Shown piece by piece: positions 16,101 through 23,727 of a stretch of 37,089 bases of DNA. Numbering within the stretch: the first letter of the stretch is position 1; every line of letters starts with the position of its first letter. Under the pieces are notes generated by a model that made no database searches, was not told the origin of the DNA, and saw only the letters and a program-made list of their open reading frames with translations. The DNA comes from Runella limosa DSM 17973 (GTDB lineage: Bacteria > Bacteroidota > Bacteroidia > Cytophagales > Spirosomataceae), in assembly GCF_000482465.1 (NCBI RefSeq), contig NZ_AXVJ01000067.1:1-37089 (forward strand), given 5' to 3'. The translations under genes and the position numbers were made by a program.

Positions 16101-17498
16101 ATAGGCCCAGAATCGGGGGCGATGACACTCCGAATTTACCCCGCGCTACCTAAACCAGCTGCTACAATCTCCCCTTTAAGTATTTGTAGTTCAAGCGCAT
16201 CTGTGCCGTTTTTGTCGAATGCTAATTGTGGAAATAACCTGACAGTTTGGTACAACGCTGCAACTAATCAGCCCGTAACCTTACCAAGTCAAACGCCAAC
16301 AACGACCTCCTCTTACTATGTTAAATGCCAAAGTGCTGGTGGGTGTATGAGCGAAGCCAGTGATGTGGTTACTTTTACTGTTTATCAAGCTGGAGTAGCT
16401 CCAGTGGTGTCGGTCATTGGAGATGATAACCTATGTGCAGGTCAAACGGCTCGTTTGACAACCAATTGCCCTGCTGGCTCAACAGTGGTTTGGAATACAA
16501 ACGTGAACGGAGCTACCCTAGAAGTAAGTTCTGCTACTATCTCAACGGCGTCATACAGCGCCAAATGTGTTTTGACAGGTGGTTGTGAGACACCAATGAG
16601 TGCGCCAAAAGTAATTAACTGGAGGGCATTTAGCTTAACGGTTTATAACGTGGGTAGTTCACAGTCTGGGGTTAAGTCGGGGGCTGTGGTTACGAAATCG
16701 GATTGGAGTGCTAATTTTATCACACCAGATGCTGGGCCTAGTCTTGAAAAAAGTACTCAAAATAACCCAACGGTTTACTTTGTAGAAAGTGTAAATAAAA
16801 TTGCTCCTCGCTACTGGACGATAGAAGTAGAAACCTGTAATTTAGGCACCGACGGTTCAATTACGTATAATATGTCGGCGGCTCCCGAGACGGGCGTGGT
16901 GCGTTCGTACAATACCCATGAAAACAACGCTCCCTATTTTATGTATGCTAACCGTGACGGTTTCCGTGAACTTTACGCACAAAACCACCCTGCTTATGGG
17001 TTCTATCTTGACAATGGTAGCGGCGGAAATGTCTATGATGTAGGCTTGCCCAAAGGTTCTTATAAACTTGGTATTCGCTACTGGGATATGAAAGGGTGGG
17101 GAAGTATTTACCCTTCTACTCGTCAGGCGCAAGGCAATGTGCTTGCCTATCAAGAATTCTGGTTTAGAATCCAATCGAAAGATGGCATTGGAGTAGGAGC
17201 TGCAAGAGAAGCGGCTGAAAGCTTGGCGACAGTAGAGCAAAATGAACTCGCCGAAATCGCTCCTAACCCTGTTTCACAGACTCTTTACTTGAAGGTAAAA
17301 AATGTGAAAGGTGTTTCGGTCAACTTAGATTTGATAGATATTTCTGGCCGAAAAGTGCTTGGACGCTCGTTTGTGCCTGAATCTAACCAACACCAAGAGG
17401 AGTTCGACGTGAGTCAAATGGTCAATGGAATGTATTTTCTACGAGTCAATGCTGGGGCTAAACAAACCACTTTGAAGGTGCTAAAAATGAGCAAGTAA
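13158..17498 (+). CDS. Giant T9SS-secreted surface protein with beta-helix-like repeats and Ig-like domains
   Basis: The 1446-residue protein has a signal peptide (about residues 1-25, ending AWSA). A YVWSGAISTDWHTAGNW segment follows near residue 90, a motif often seen at the start of Bacteroidota surface adhesin-like proteins. Residues about 120-700 are an irregular array of 'xNxGTF / NxGxI' turns (TNSGTFTNNGTTE, ITNSGTFNVYGG, DNSGTLILPS), consistent with a right-handed beta-helix. Residues about 700-1160 hold several cysteine-containing Ig/PKD-like modules (SVCVGNIITLTSNGLGGGTW; ICSSSASVPFL). The last 83 residues are a type A type IX sorting domain: EIAPNPVSQTLYLKV, DISGRKVLG and GMYFLRVNAGAKQTTLKVLK. 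It should be exported through the T9SS and fixed to the cell surface. Ligand or role is unknown; adhesion is a guess. Confidence 0.88.
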   Translation: MSISKPRLLFLFVLLCWAAGQAWSAPNKSRRKVSLKEQNGNFSLKGNEVKVSKNEPWALIAPSAGGTIVSETFGVISVKKMSNPPVLSVYVWSGAISTDWHTAGNWLVNSAVATGTPNFGFLIGNHVQIPVVGNGRYPVVTVNAGARSLTIAAGASVTVASGGKLRVSGSDTDGVTNSGTFTNNGTTELDSAFRDGFINQAGASLVNTATFSVAKGTGSRLKNSSTITNSGTFNVYGGLSLGFYNYPGAKLLNTTSGSVFNVESGNNGGVSNEGKIDNAGTLIVRSGDTGPQFINADSVINRVGATFEIKEHQDEILLDNKKYLLNEGSFIVSNGGEKGGVYNRNGAKLLNTATASFIIASTSRTNLRNEGYVENNNVFETKNNADSSVVNKMTGSIVNNGTWVVRGNSFAIFNQGGVSLGSAGTFDISSTGGSAIKNLNSFLTSTGCTIKIESANSSILNGPGALFVNNCSTTFQYLGGPLILNKGRYTHLNGSISASYFTNFLKNEKYMSVNVPLTLTGNQTTGDGVFDNSDTLIVGAAMARTWSATEYFIKNSGYMTIDGQQKITRVYKVIDNSGTLILPSTFGITSFYIGQPIVNSGTIRNDASLVFSEFGSPLLDNTGTFHNNGRIEGGRNSFGVRNNGGTIINAGVIEIDTVGTKGIEQLGTSPSFTNTATGKILLDMISIDGIGVSPATVAGNVLTITGGGDITVTATYAPSPSCTFTATQTITGKALPNAGTISPLSVCVGNIITLTSNGLGGGTWNGNNNSVATVNPTTGQLIGVSAGFVQVTYQVSSNGCSNSVTASVQVKALPTLTVTGGLVPSSRCPVVDPVSMYSTVSCGTEKTVVWYDAPTGGSIVLVPNQTPLVTKDYYVACKDVLTGCESAERAKITFTALPVGGTPTNVSLTADGQTVPVGQSASFCDLVGAEITFSNACPSGQQLLISVDGAEYSAAIPTQMVDGNNHNYRVRCQAGAGIEACIGPESGAMTLRIYPALPKPAATISPLSICSSSASVPFLSNANCGNNLTVWYNAATNQPVTLPSQTPTTTSSYYVKCQSAGGCMSEASDVVTFTVYQAGVAPVVSVIGDDNLCAGQTARLTTNCPAGSTVVWNTNVNGATLEVSSATISTASYSAKCVLTGGCETPMSAPKVINWRAFSLTVYNVGSSQSGVKSGAVVTKSDWSANFITPDAGPSLEKSTQNNPTVYFVESVNKIAPRYWTIEVETCNLGTDGSITYNMSAAPETGVVRSYNTHENNAPYFMYANRDGFRELYAQNHPAYGFYLDNGSGGNVYDVGLPKGSYKLGIRYWDMKGWGSIYPSTRQAQGNVLAYQEFWFRIQSKDGIGVGAAREAAESLATVEQNELAEIAPNPVSQTLYLKVKNVKGVSVNLDLIDISGRKVLGRSFVPESNQHQEEFDVSQMVNGMYFLRVNAGAKQTTLKVLKMSK

Positions 17499-17520
17499 CA
17501 TTGGTCGCTCCGCTATAATA

Positions 17521-17556
17521 AAACCCCGTTTAACCTACTAAAGTTAAACGGGGTTT
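17521..17556. terminator. Bidirectional rho-independent terminator
   Basis: AAACCCCGTTTAAC (17521-17534) and GTTAAACGGGGTTT (17543-17556) form a perfect 14-bp stem with an 8-nt loop, followed by T's on the plus strand and by a T-rich run on the minus strand. It lies between the convergent ends of the T9SS protein gene and the PBP1A gene. Confidence 0.92.
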
Positions 17557-17588
17557 TTGCGTTATTGGATGTTATTTGAGGCCAATCA

Positions 17589-20186
17589 TCAACGAGAATT
17601 TGTCGTGTCCACGGGCACTTGAGGGTCGTGGTCACTTTCATCAAACGTTGGTAGCATATCCAACGTATCATTCACCACGCTAGTCGAGTCAGCTATGGTT
17701 TCAATCGGTGAGGATGGTGCACAATCACGGTAACTTTTCAGGATAGCGATGGTTGGTTTGGGGAATGGTCCACGAACATAGCCAATATTAGGGTCATCAT
17801 AGACTTTTTCCAAGAACCGTCCTACCAATGGAAGGGCTGTTTTGGCTCCTTCGCCTAGGTTTGTACTGCGGAAGTGGATACTTCGGTCGTCGCCGCCTAC
17901 CCATGCACCTACCACAAGGTCTTTGGTGACACCCATAAACCAGCCATCGGAGTTGTTGGAAGTGGTTCCTGTTTTACCACCAATTTCAAATCCTTTTTTG
18001 AACAAACTACCGAAAGTCCACATATTTTGCGAAGTTCCTCCTGGTTCTTCAATACCGCCTTTGAGCATGTGAACCATCAAAAACGCCGATTCTTCGCTAA
18101 TGACTTGTTTGCTTTTTGGGGCAAAACTTGCAATTTCACTGCCATTGGAATCTAAAATACGGCTTACAACGATAGGGTCTGTGTGTTTACCGTGATTAGG
18201 AAAAACGCTGTAAGCAGTTACCATGTCGAAAAGTGAGACGTCAAAAGGACCAAGTCCAATAGACGCCACGGGCTTTAGCGCAGTGGTTATTCCTAGTTTT
18301 TGGGCATATTTAACAACGGCTTGTGCCCCAATCCGATTGGTCAAATGCGCCGTAACGGAGTTGATAGAGCGAGCCAATGCCCTACGAAGTGTTAGTTCTT
18401 GGTAAGTAAAACCACCCGTAGAGTTTTTGGGCCGCCAAATGCGGGTTGTGTCTTTTCCTTTGACTTTCTCCCGAACTTCAATCTCAAACGGTTCGTCTCT
18501 CATTTTATCACAAGGAGAAAGATTAAAAGCCGAACTGTCGATGGCTGCGCAGTAAACAAACGGTTTAAAGGTTGAACCTGGTTGGCGTTTTCCTTGCTGA
18601 ACGGCATCGTACTTGAAAAACTTGTAATTTAAACCTCCCACCCAAGCCTTTACTTGACCTGTGTAAGGATCCATGGCCATCATGCCCGCTCGTAAAATAC
18701 GTTTGTAGTAATTGAGCGAATCTATGGAGCTCATCACGACTTTTTTATCCCGCCCCGTTTTCCAATCATAAATGGTCATGGTATCTTTTTTATTCATATA
18801 ATACCAGATGGAGTCCTGACGGACGGTCGAGTCTAATTTGGCAAAACGCTTGGAAAGGGCTTTGTAGCGGTCGGTACGTTTGGCTACATCAGTGAGAAAG
18901 TTGGGAATTTCTACGCCTTTTTCATCACGCCACGGATTTTGGTTTATCCAGTGATTTTCAAACGTTTGTTGGAGCGATTTCATGCGTTCAAACGTAGCTT
19001 CTACGGCGTATTTTTGCATCCGTGAATCAATCGTTGTGTAGATTTTAAGGCCGTCTTTGTAAGGGTCGTAATCGTTTTCTTCTCCCCATTTTTCCATAAA
19101 ATCTTCTACACTTCCGTTGAAATACTGATAAATCGCGTATTCGTTATCTTCGTCGTTAAAGCGCTCGGGAGTAAGTTTGAGGTCAATCGGCGATTTAGAT
19201 AGCGAATCGACGGTAGTCTGTTTTAAATACCCGTATTTCACCATCTGATTCATCACGGTATTCCGACGAATCAGCGAGCGGTCATAGTTTTTAACGGGGT
19301 TGTAGAGGGTGGTTCCTTTTTGAAGCCCAACCAAGACAGCGGCCTCTTGAATAGTCAGGTTGTATGGCCCTTTATCGAAATAAAAACGAGCGGCTGTTTT
19401 GATTCCGTAGGTATTGTTTCCGTAGTCAACGGTGTTAAAATACATCGTCAAAATTTCCTCTTTGGAGAAATTTCGTTCGAGCCGAATGGCCGTTAACCAC
19501 TCTTTGGTTTTGTACAATACCGTTCTAATCAAAGGAATATTGCCAAGTAATCCCCGTGCCGACTTACGGCGCGTGCGAAAAAGTTTTTTGGCCAACTGTT
19601 GGGTAATGGTACTACCCCCTCCACGTTCTCCGCCTTTCAAAATCCCGACGGCAACCCCAAAAAGTGCGCGCGAATCAATGCCTGAGTGCTCATAAAAACG
19701 AGCATCTTCCGTCGCAATGAGTGCTTTAACAAGGTAGGGCGACAAACTATCGAAATCGACGGGCGTGCGATTTTCGGTATATAATTTCCCGATAAGTTTT
19801 CCGTCTGCCGAATAAATCTCCGAAGCCTGCGCTACTTTCGGGTTTTGTAGTTCTTCGACACTCGGCATACTTCCGCAGAGCCACAAGAAGTTTGTTTCTA
19901 CACAAAAGATGTAAAATACAAAAGCGCCAAATCCGTAAACAAATGTTTTCCAGGCGGTTATGACGGGCTTGTAGTAGGGGGAATTAACATCAACGCGTGC
20001 GTAGTAGTAATCCCAGAGTCGTTTTGTAAGCTGTTGGTATTGGTTGGTCCATTCGTTGAGACGATCGGGTCCCACGATTTTGGCGAGCAGTTGGTACAGC
20101 AAAGCCCCGAGCCATTTCCCAAATTTTCGAAAAGGCGTGGTGATTTTCTGCCAAAGTACTCCTATTTTCTCCAAAAAATCCTGCAT
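17589..20186 (-). CDS. Class A penicillin-binding protein, PBP1A type
   Basis: The 865-residue bifunctional peptidoglycan synthase has an unusually long cytoplasmic N-terminus (about 80 residues) before one membrane span (about 82-104). The GT51 glycosyltransferase domain shows ATEDARFYEHSG with catalytic E160, GGSTITQQLAKKLF at about 190-203, and RNFSKEEILTMYFN. The transpeptidase domain has STFK (S538-K541), SIN (607-609) and KTGTT (738-742), the full penicillin-binding triad. It polymerises lipid II and cross-links the stem peptides in the periplasm. The gene starts 79 bp after the second transglutaminase gene on the same strand with no visible hairpin between, so it may be the last gene of the ATP-grasp/transglutaminase operon. 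It ends at a shared terminator. Confidence 0.95.
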   Translation of the reverse strand: MQDFLEKIGVLWQKITTPFRKFGKWLGALLYQLLAKIVGPDRLNEWTNQYQQLTKRLWDYYYARVDVNSPYYKPVITAWKTFVYGFGAFVFYIFCVETNFLWLCGSMPSVEELQNPKVAQASEIYSADGKLIGKLYTENRTPVDFDSLSPYLVKALIATEDARFYEHSGIDSRALFGVAVGILKGGERGGGSTITQQLAKKLFRTRRKSARGLLGNIPLIRTVLYKTKEWLTAIRLERNFSKEEILTMYFNTVDYGNNTYGIKTAARFYFDKGPYNLTIQEAAVLVGLQKGTTLYNPVKNYDRSLIRRNTVMNQMVKYGYLKQTTVDSLSKSPIDLKLTPERFNDEDNEYAIYQYFNGSVEDFMEKWGEENDYDPYKDGLKIYTTIDSRMQKYAVEATFERMKSLQQTFENHWINQNPWRDEKGVEIPNFLTDVAKRTDRYKALSKRFAKLDSTVRQDSIWYYMNKKDTMTIYDWKTGRDKKVVMSSIDSLNYYKRILRAGMMAMDPYTGQVKAWVGGLNYKFFKYDAVQQGKRQPGSTFKPFVYCAAIDSSAFNLSPCDKMRDEPFEIEVREKVKGKDTTRIWRPKNSTGGFTYQELTLRRALARSINSVTAHLTNRIGAQAVVKYAQKLGITTALKPVASIGLGPFDVSLFDMVTAYSVFPNHGKHTDPIVVSRILDSNGSEIASFAPKSKQVISEESAFLMVHMLKGGIEEPGGTSQNMWTFGSLFKKGFEIGGKTGTTSNNSDGWFMGVTKDLVVGAWVGGDDRSIHFRSTNLGEGAKTALPLVGRFLEKVYDDPNIGYVRGPFPKPTIAILKSYRDCAPSSPIETIADSTSVVNDTLDMLPTFDESDHDPQVPVDTTNSR

Positions 20187-20265
20187 ATCTGATATTCTGA
20201 ATGAGTTTTGGGGTCAAAGATAGGGTTATTGGGATAAATCAAAAAATGATGTTTGACCCAATTAT

Positions 20266-21141
20266 TTATCGACCTTTTGGAATGACGTCAACGGCTACCG
20301 ATAATGTGTGCCGTCCCGAACTAAAAATAATACCTTTTAGGGGAGCAATGTCGCTGTAATCGCGACCATAGGCTGTCACAATGTGGCGTTCTTGCGGAAT
20401 CATGTCGTTGGTAGGGTCAAATTCGCACCAGCCAAAAGGCGGAATATAGACCGATACCCAAGCATGGGAAGCATCCGAACCTTGAAGCTTCTTTTTGCCA
20501 GGAGGCGGTAGGGTTTCTAGATAACCACTCACATAACGCGCAGGAAAACCCATGCTTCGTAAACTGGCAATGGCCAAATGTGAAAAATCCTGACAAACGC
20601 CTCGTTTTTCTTTGAGCACCGTTTGCAGGGGCGTTTGAACGGTCGTAAAATTAGAATCAAACTTAAATTCTGTAAAAATAGCGTGACAAAGGTCTTTGAC
20701 GCAGGCGTAAAGTGGTTTGTCAAACAGAAAAAAGCGTTGCGCAAAGTCAGTAATTTCGTCGTCCCAAGCAATGAAATGACTAGGAAGTAGGTATTGAAGC
20801 AAGTCCACCTTCAAGGCGCGCGTACCCCAAATGTGTTCTTTGGCTGCTTGGCAGGTCATCGAAAGGTGCTCGTTGACAGGTTCTTTGGCAAAACTTTCTA
20901 CATCGCTTTCGGCAATCACAATCAATTCTTTGTGAGCAACGTCAATTGAAAAATAATGGAGCGTATTGCCAAAAAAGTCGGTTCGGGTGACTATCTCGGC
21001 TGGAGCAGGTGAAATCCGTAATTCAAAGTGGCGACAAATTTGCGCCTCAAGTTGGCGTGGTTGCAGGCATACCAAACTATGATAGGTAGAGACAGACCCA
21101 AAATAGTTGTACTTGGTTCGGTGGGTAAGTTTATACCTCAT
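20266..21141 (-). CDS. Transglutaminase-like cysteine peptidase family protein
   Basis: The 291-residue product has the bacterial transglutaminase N-terminal beta domain (MRYKLTHRTKYNYFGSVSTY, LQPRQLEAQ) followed by the papain-like core. The catalytic triad is visible: C183 in KRGVCQDFSH, H226 in DASHAWVSVY and D242 in CEFDPTND. No signal peptide is present, so it is cytoplasmic. Such proteins hydrolyse or transfer amide bonds and recur beside ATP-grasp/alpha-E genes. Its first 11 bp overlap the end of the ATP-grasp/alpha-E gene, implying translational coupling and a shared job. Confidence 0.92.
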   Translation of the reverse strand: MRYKLTHRTKYNYFGSVSTYHSLVCLQPRQLEAQICRHFELRISPAPAEIVTRTDFFGNTLHYFSIDVAHKELIVIAESDVESFAKEPVNEHLSMTCQAAKEHIWGTRALKVDLLQYLLPSHFIAWDDEITDFAQRFFLFDKPLYACVKDLCHAIFTEFKFDSNFTTVQTPLQTVLKEKRGVCQDFSHLAIASLRSMGFPARYVSGYLETLPPPGKKKLQGSDASHAWVSVYIPPFGWCEFDPTNDMIPQERHIVTAYGRDYSDIAPLKGIIFSSGRHTLSVAVDVIPKGR

Positions 21142-23701
21142 TAGTAGCGTCGTTTACAGATTTTTCTACCAAGACAGACTGAATAAAGGTATGGGTAAAA
21201 TAGGTGTCGGTGAGGCTCACCGTGACGGAGGAGATGAGGTTGCCCACGCGCGACAACAGCTGGTCAAAATCTTTTCGGAAAGGCTTGTTGGGAGAACCCA
21301 AAACAAGCCGCGAAACATCCGCTAATTTCATTTGTGTTGCTGCTTCTAGCACGGCTTTCTCCGCTTTGTTTAAACGGATAGTTGGCGAAACTTTGGGTAG
21401 TTGGGCCAGACATTGTGCCAACAAATCGAGCTGGTAGGCAATCGAATACGGAATTTTGTCGTCCATCAACACCATATCAAGCATGGTTTCGAGGTTAAAA
21501 CTACTTTTGTACAGCTGACGGTAATGTACCAATAAGTAATGATTTGTCAATACGGCTTCTATCAGTTCGTTCTCGGTATTAACGTCATTTTTGAAACTAA
21601 AACATGAACGTAATACACTGATTTTGGCCAGAAGTCGCTCCACCAATTTGCCTGCTTCAAAGAGGTGATAGGCATGGTCGCGGGGCATTGATTCAGATAG
21701 GGTTCCGTAAAACGTAAATACCCGGCCGTGGAGCTTGTCCAATAAATTTTGAACGGAATTGTGGTTATGAATGTCCAAACTCTTGGTTTTCTTCAAGCTA
21801 TTTTCCAACAGCGTTATAACCCGACGTGTATCATGATTCCAGCGGTCGCTTACGGCCAAGGCACTATTTAAAAATGACTGGACGTTGGAGGCGACAGTTC
21901 CTGATTTTTGACTGTTTTTTACCAATTCCCCCAGTTCTTTGTAAGGATTTTCGCGAATTTGGTCGTTTTTCTCGTCCGTAAACCCTGGGTAGGAGAGGGT
22001 AAGGTGCGTGGTCGATTTGAGTAATATGTCGATGTATTCCAACTTAAACGACCCGCGAAAATCGACGTTCTCGTTGATGGCGCTGATAACAATCCGAAGG
22101 AACTTCGTGAGCGACATGGTTCGCTCGGCATAACGCCCTGCCCAAAATAAATTTTCGGCACTTCGGCTTGGCAATGTACTGTGTGGCGTGGCGGTATTTT
22201 TGACCGTGTTGGTCATCCGACTTGGCGTTTCGGCCACCGTATCCGAAACAATCCACGTATCTTTTGAAATACCTCCGTACTGATTAGAAATAACGTAGCG
22301 GTCTTTTTCGGCCGAACTACGCGTCAGGCCACCCTGCAACATGCAATAATCAGAGCCGTTGGAGACCATATAAGCCCGCAAAGACGCCAAGCGGGGTTCT
22401 ATTTTTCCATTGACCAACGACGGCGTAGTGGACAGGCTTACCTCCTCCTGCGCAACGTATTCGTGGGGCGTTTTAAGGATTTCGAGCCGAAGCTGTGCTA
22501 ATGCTTCTTTGGACAATGTTTTGCCATAAACCGACCGAAACTTTTGTTTTCGATTGGCTTTTTTGATGATAAGTCGGTGCAAATTGTCCAACACATACCC
22601 TAGTTCCTTTTGCTGCCCACACCACCAAGTCGCAATGGAGGGCATGAGCAGGTCTTGTTGCAAGAAAAACTTGGAACAAGATTGCATAAAGGACAATAAA
22701 GCGCTGTTTTCAAGCGCACTGACGCCAGGAGGGTTGATGACAGCGACTTTCCCTGAGCGAATAGAATGCAGCAAACCTGGCACTCCAAGTCGAGAATCTT
22801 CGCGGAGCTCGAGGGGGTCAGACCAATCATCATCAACCCGCCGAATGATAACATCCACTTTCTCCAGCCCTTCCAAAGATTTTAACCATACGTAGCCATC
22901 CCTCACCACCAAGTCATCACCTTGCGCCAAAGTATAGCCAAGGTAAGAGGCCAAATAGGCATGTTCAAAGTACGTTTCATTGTTTGGCCCAGGGGTAAGA
23001 TACACCACATTGGGGTTCTCTTTGGTGTGAGGAGCGAGGCTGAGAATTGTTTGGTGAATGGTATTAAAAAAAGGAAACAAGCGCCCAACGTACATCCCTT
23101 CCGTGAGTTCGGGAAGAAGCTTGCTCATAATTCGGCGGTTTTCGAGGGCATACCCAGCCCCAGAAGGCGCTTGGGTACGGTTGTCAACCAACCACATACG
23201 ACGGTCGGGGCCGCGCGCGACGTCGGCGGCGTAGAGTAATAGCTGGTTTTCAGAAGGAAGTTTTACGTCAAAACAAGGGCGGAAAAATCCTGTGTTGTCA
23301 AAAATGAGCTCGGGTGGAAGAATGCCTTCGCGGACAAGGCGTTGCGGGCCATATATGTCCCGCAGCACCAAGTCCAAGACCTGCGCCCGTTGTTTCAAAC
23401 CTAGCGTAATTTGCTCCCATTCTTTTTGTTCAATTAAAAAAGGGATGGGGTCAAGCTGCCAAGGGTGATTGAGCCCATCGGCACTTTCATAGACATTGTA
23501 CGTAACGCCATTTTCTCGTAACCTGTTGATTATTTCTTGGTTACGATAGTCAAGTTCTTTTAACCCTATTTTTTCTAAAGATGCGAAAAGTTTGTTCCAA
23601 TGTGGCTTCACCAGCCCATCGGCCCCAATAACTTCATCATACGTACTTATTTCGCGTCGATACGATTGGAGGAGGCTAGTTTGGGTATCAGTCAGCATCA
23701 A
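21131..23701 (-). CDS. Circularly permuted ATP-grasp fused to alpha-E domain
   Basis: The 856-residue protein joins two families often encoded separately. Residues about 20-490 match the circularly permuted ATP-grasp family (DUF404/DUF407): WQLDPIPFLIEQKEWEQI, LVLRDIYGPQRLVREGILPPE, RMWLVDNRTQAPSGAGYALENR and RPGKVAVINPPG-like SGKVAVINPPGVSALEN. Residues about 510-840 are the helical alpha-E domain (DUF403), starting PSRSAENLFWAGRYAERTM. The ATP-grasp part is expected to form an amide or peptide bond through an acyl-phosphate; alpha-E has no known activity. Two ATGs are adjacent at the start, either of which may be used. The gene is 26 bp after the DUF2126 protein gene and overlaps the transglutaminase gene by 11 bp. 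The product of the reaction is unknown. Confidence 0.9.
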   Translation of the reverse strand: MMLTDTQTSLLQSYRREISTYDEVIGADGLVKPHWNKLFASLEKIGLKELDYRNQEIINRLRENGVTYNVYESADGLNHPWQLDPIPFLIEQKEWEQITLGLKQRAQVLDLVLRDIYGPQRLVREGILPPELIFDNTGFFRPCFDVKLPSENQLLLYAADVARGPDRRMWLVDNRTQAPSGAGYALENRRIMSKLLPELTEGMYVGRLFPFFNTIHQTILSLAPHTKENPNVVYLTPGPNNETYFEHAYLASYLGYTLAQGDDLVVRDGYVWLKSLEGLEKVDVIIRRVDDDWSDPLELREDSRLGVPGLLHSIRSGKVAVINPPGVSALENSALLSFMQSCSKFFLQQDLLMPSIATWWCGQQKELGYVLDNLHRLIIKKANRKQKFRSVYGKTLSKEALAQLRLEILKTPHEYVAQEEVSLSTTPSLVNGKIEPRLASLRAYMVSNGSDYCMLQGGLTRSSAEKDRYVISNQYGGISKDTWIVSDTVAETPSRMTNTVKNTATPHSTLPSRSAENLFWAGRYAERTMSLTKFLRIVISAINENVDFRGSFKLEYIDILLKSTTHLTLSYPGFTDEKNDQIRENPYKELGELVKNSQKSGTVASNVQSFLNSALAVSDRWNHDTRRVITLLENSLKKTKSLDIHNHNSVQNLLDKLHGRVFTFYGTLSESMPRDHAYHLFEAGKLVERLLAKISVLRSCFSFKNDVNTENELIEAVLTNHYLLVHYRQLYKSSFNLETMLDMVLMDDKIPYSIAYQLDLLAQCLAQLPKVSPTIRLNKAEKAVLEAATQMKLADVSRLVLGSPNKPFRKDFDQLLSRVGNLISSVTVSLTDTYFTHTFIQSVLVEKSVNDATNEV

Positions 23702-23727
23702 ATAGGGTATTTAGAAAAACGTTTTTA

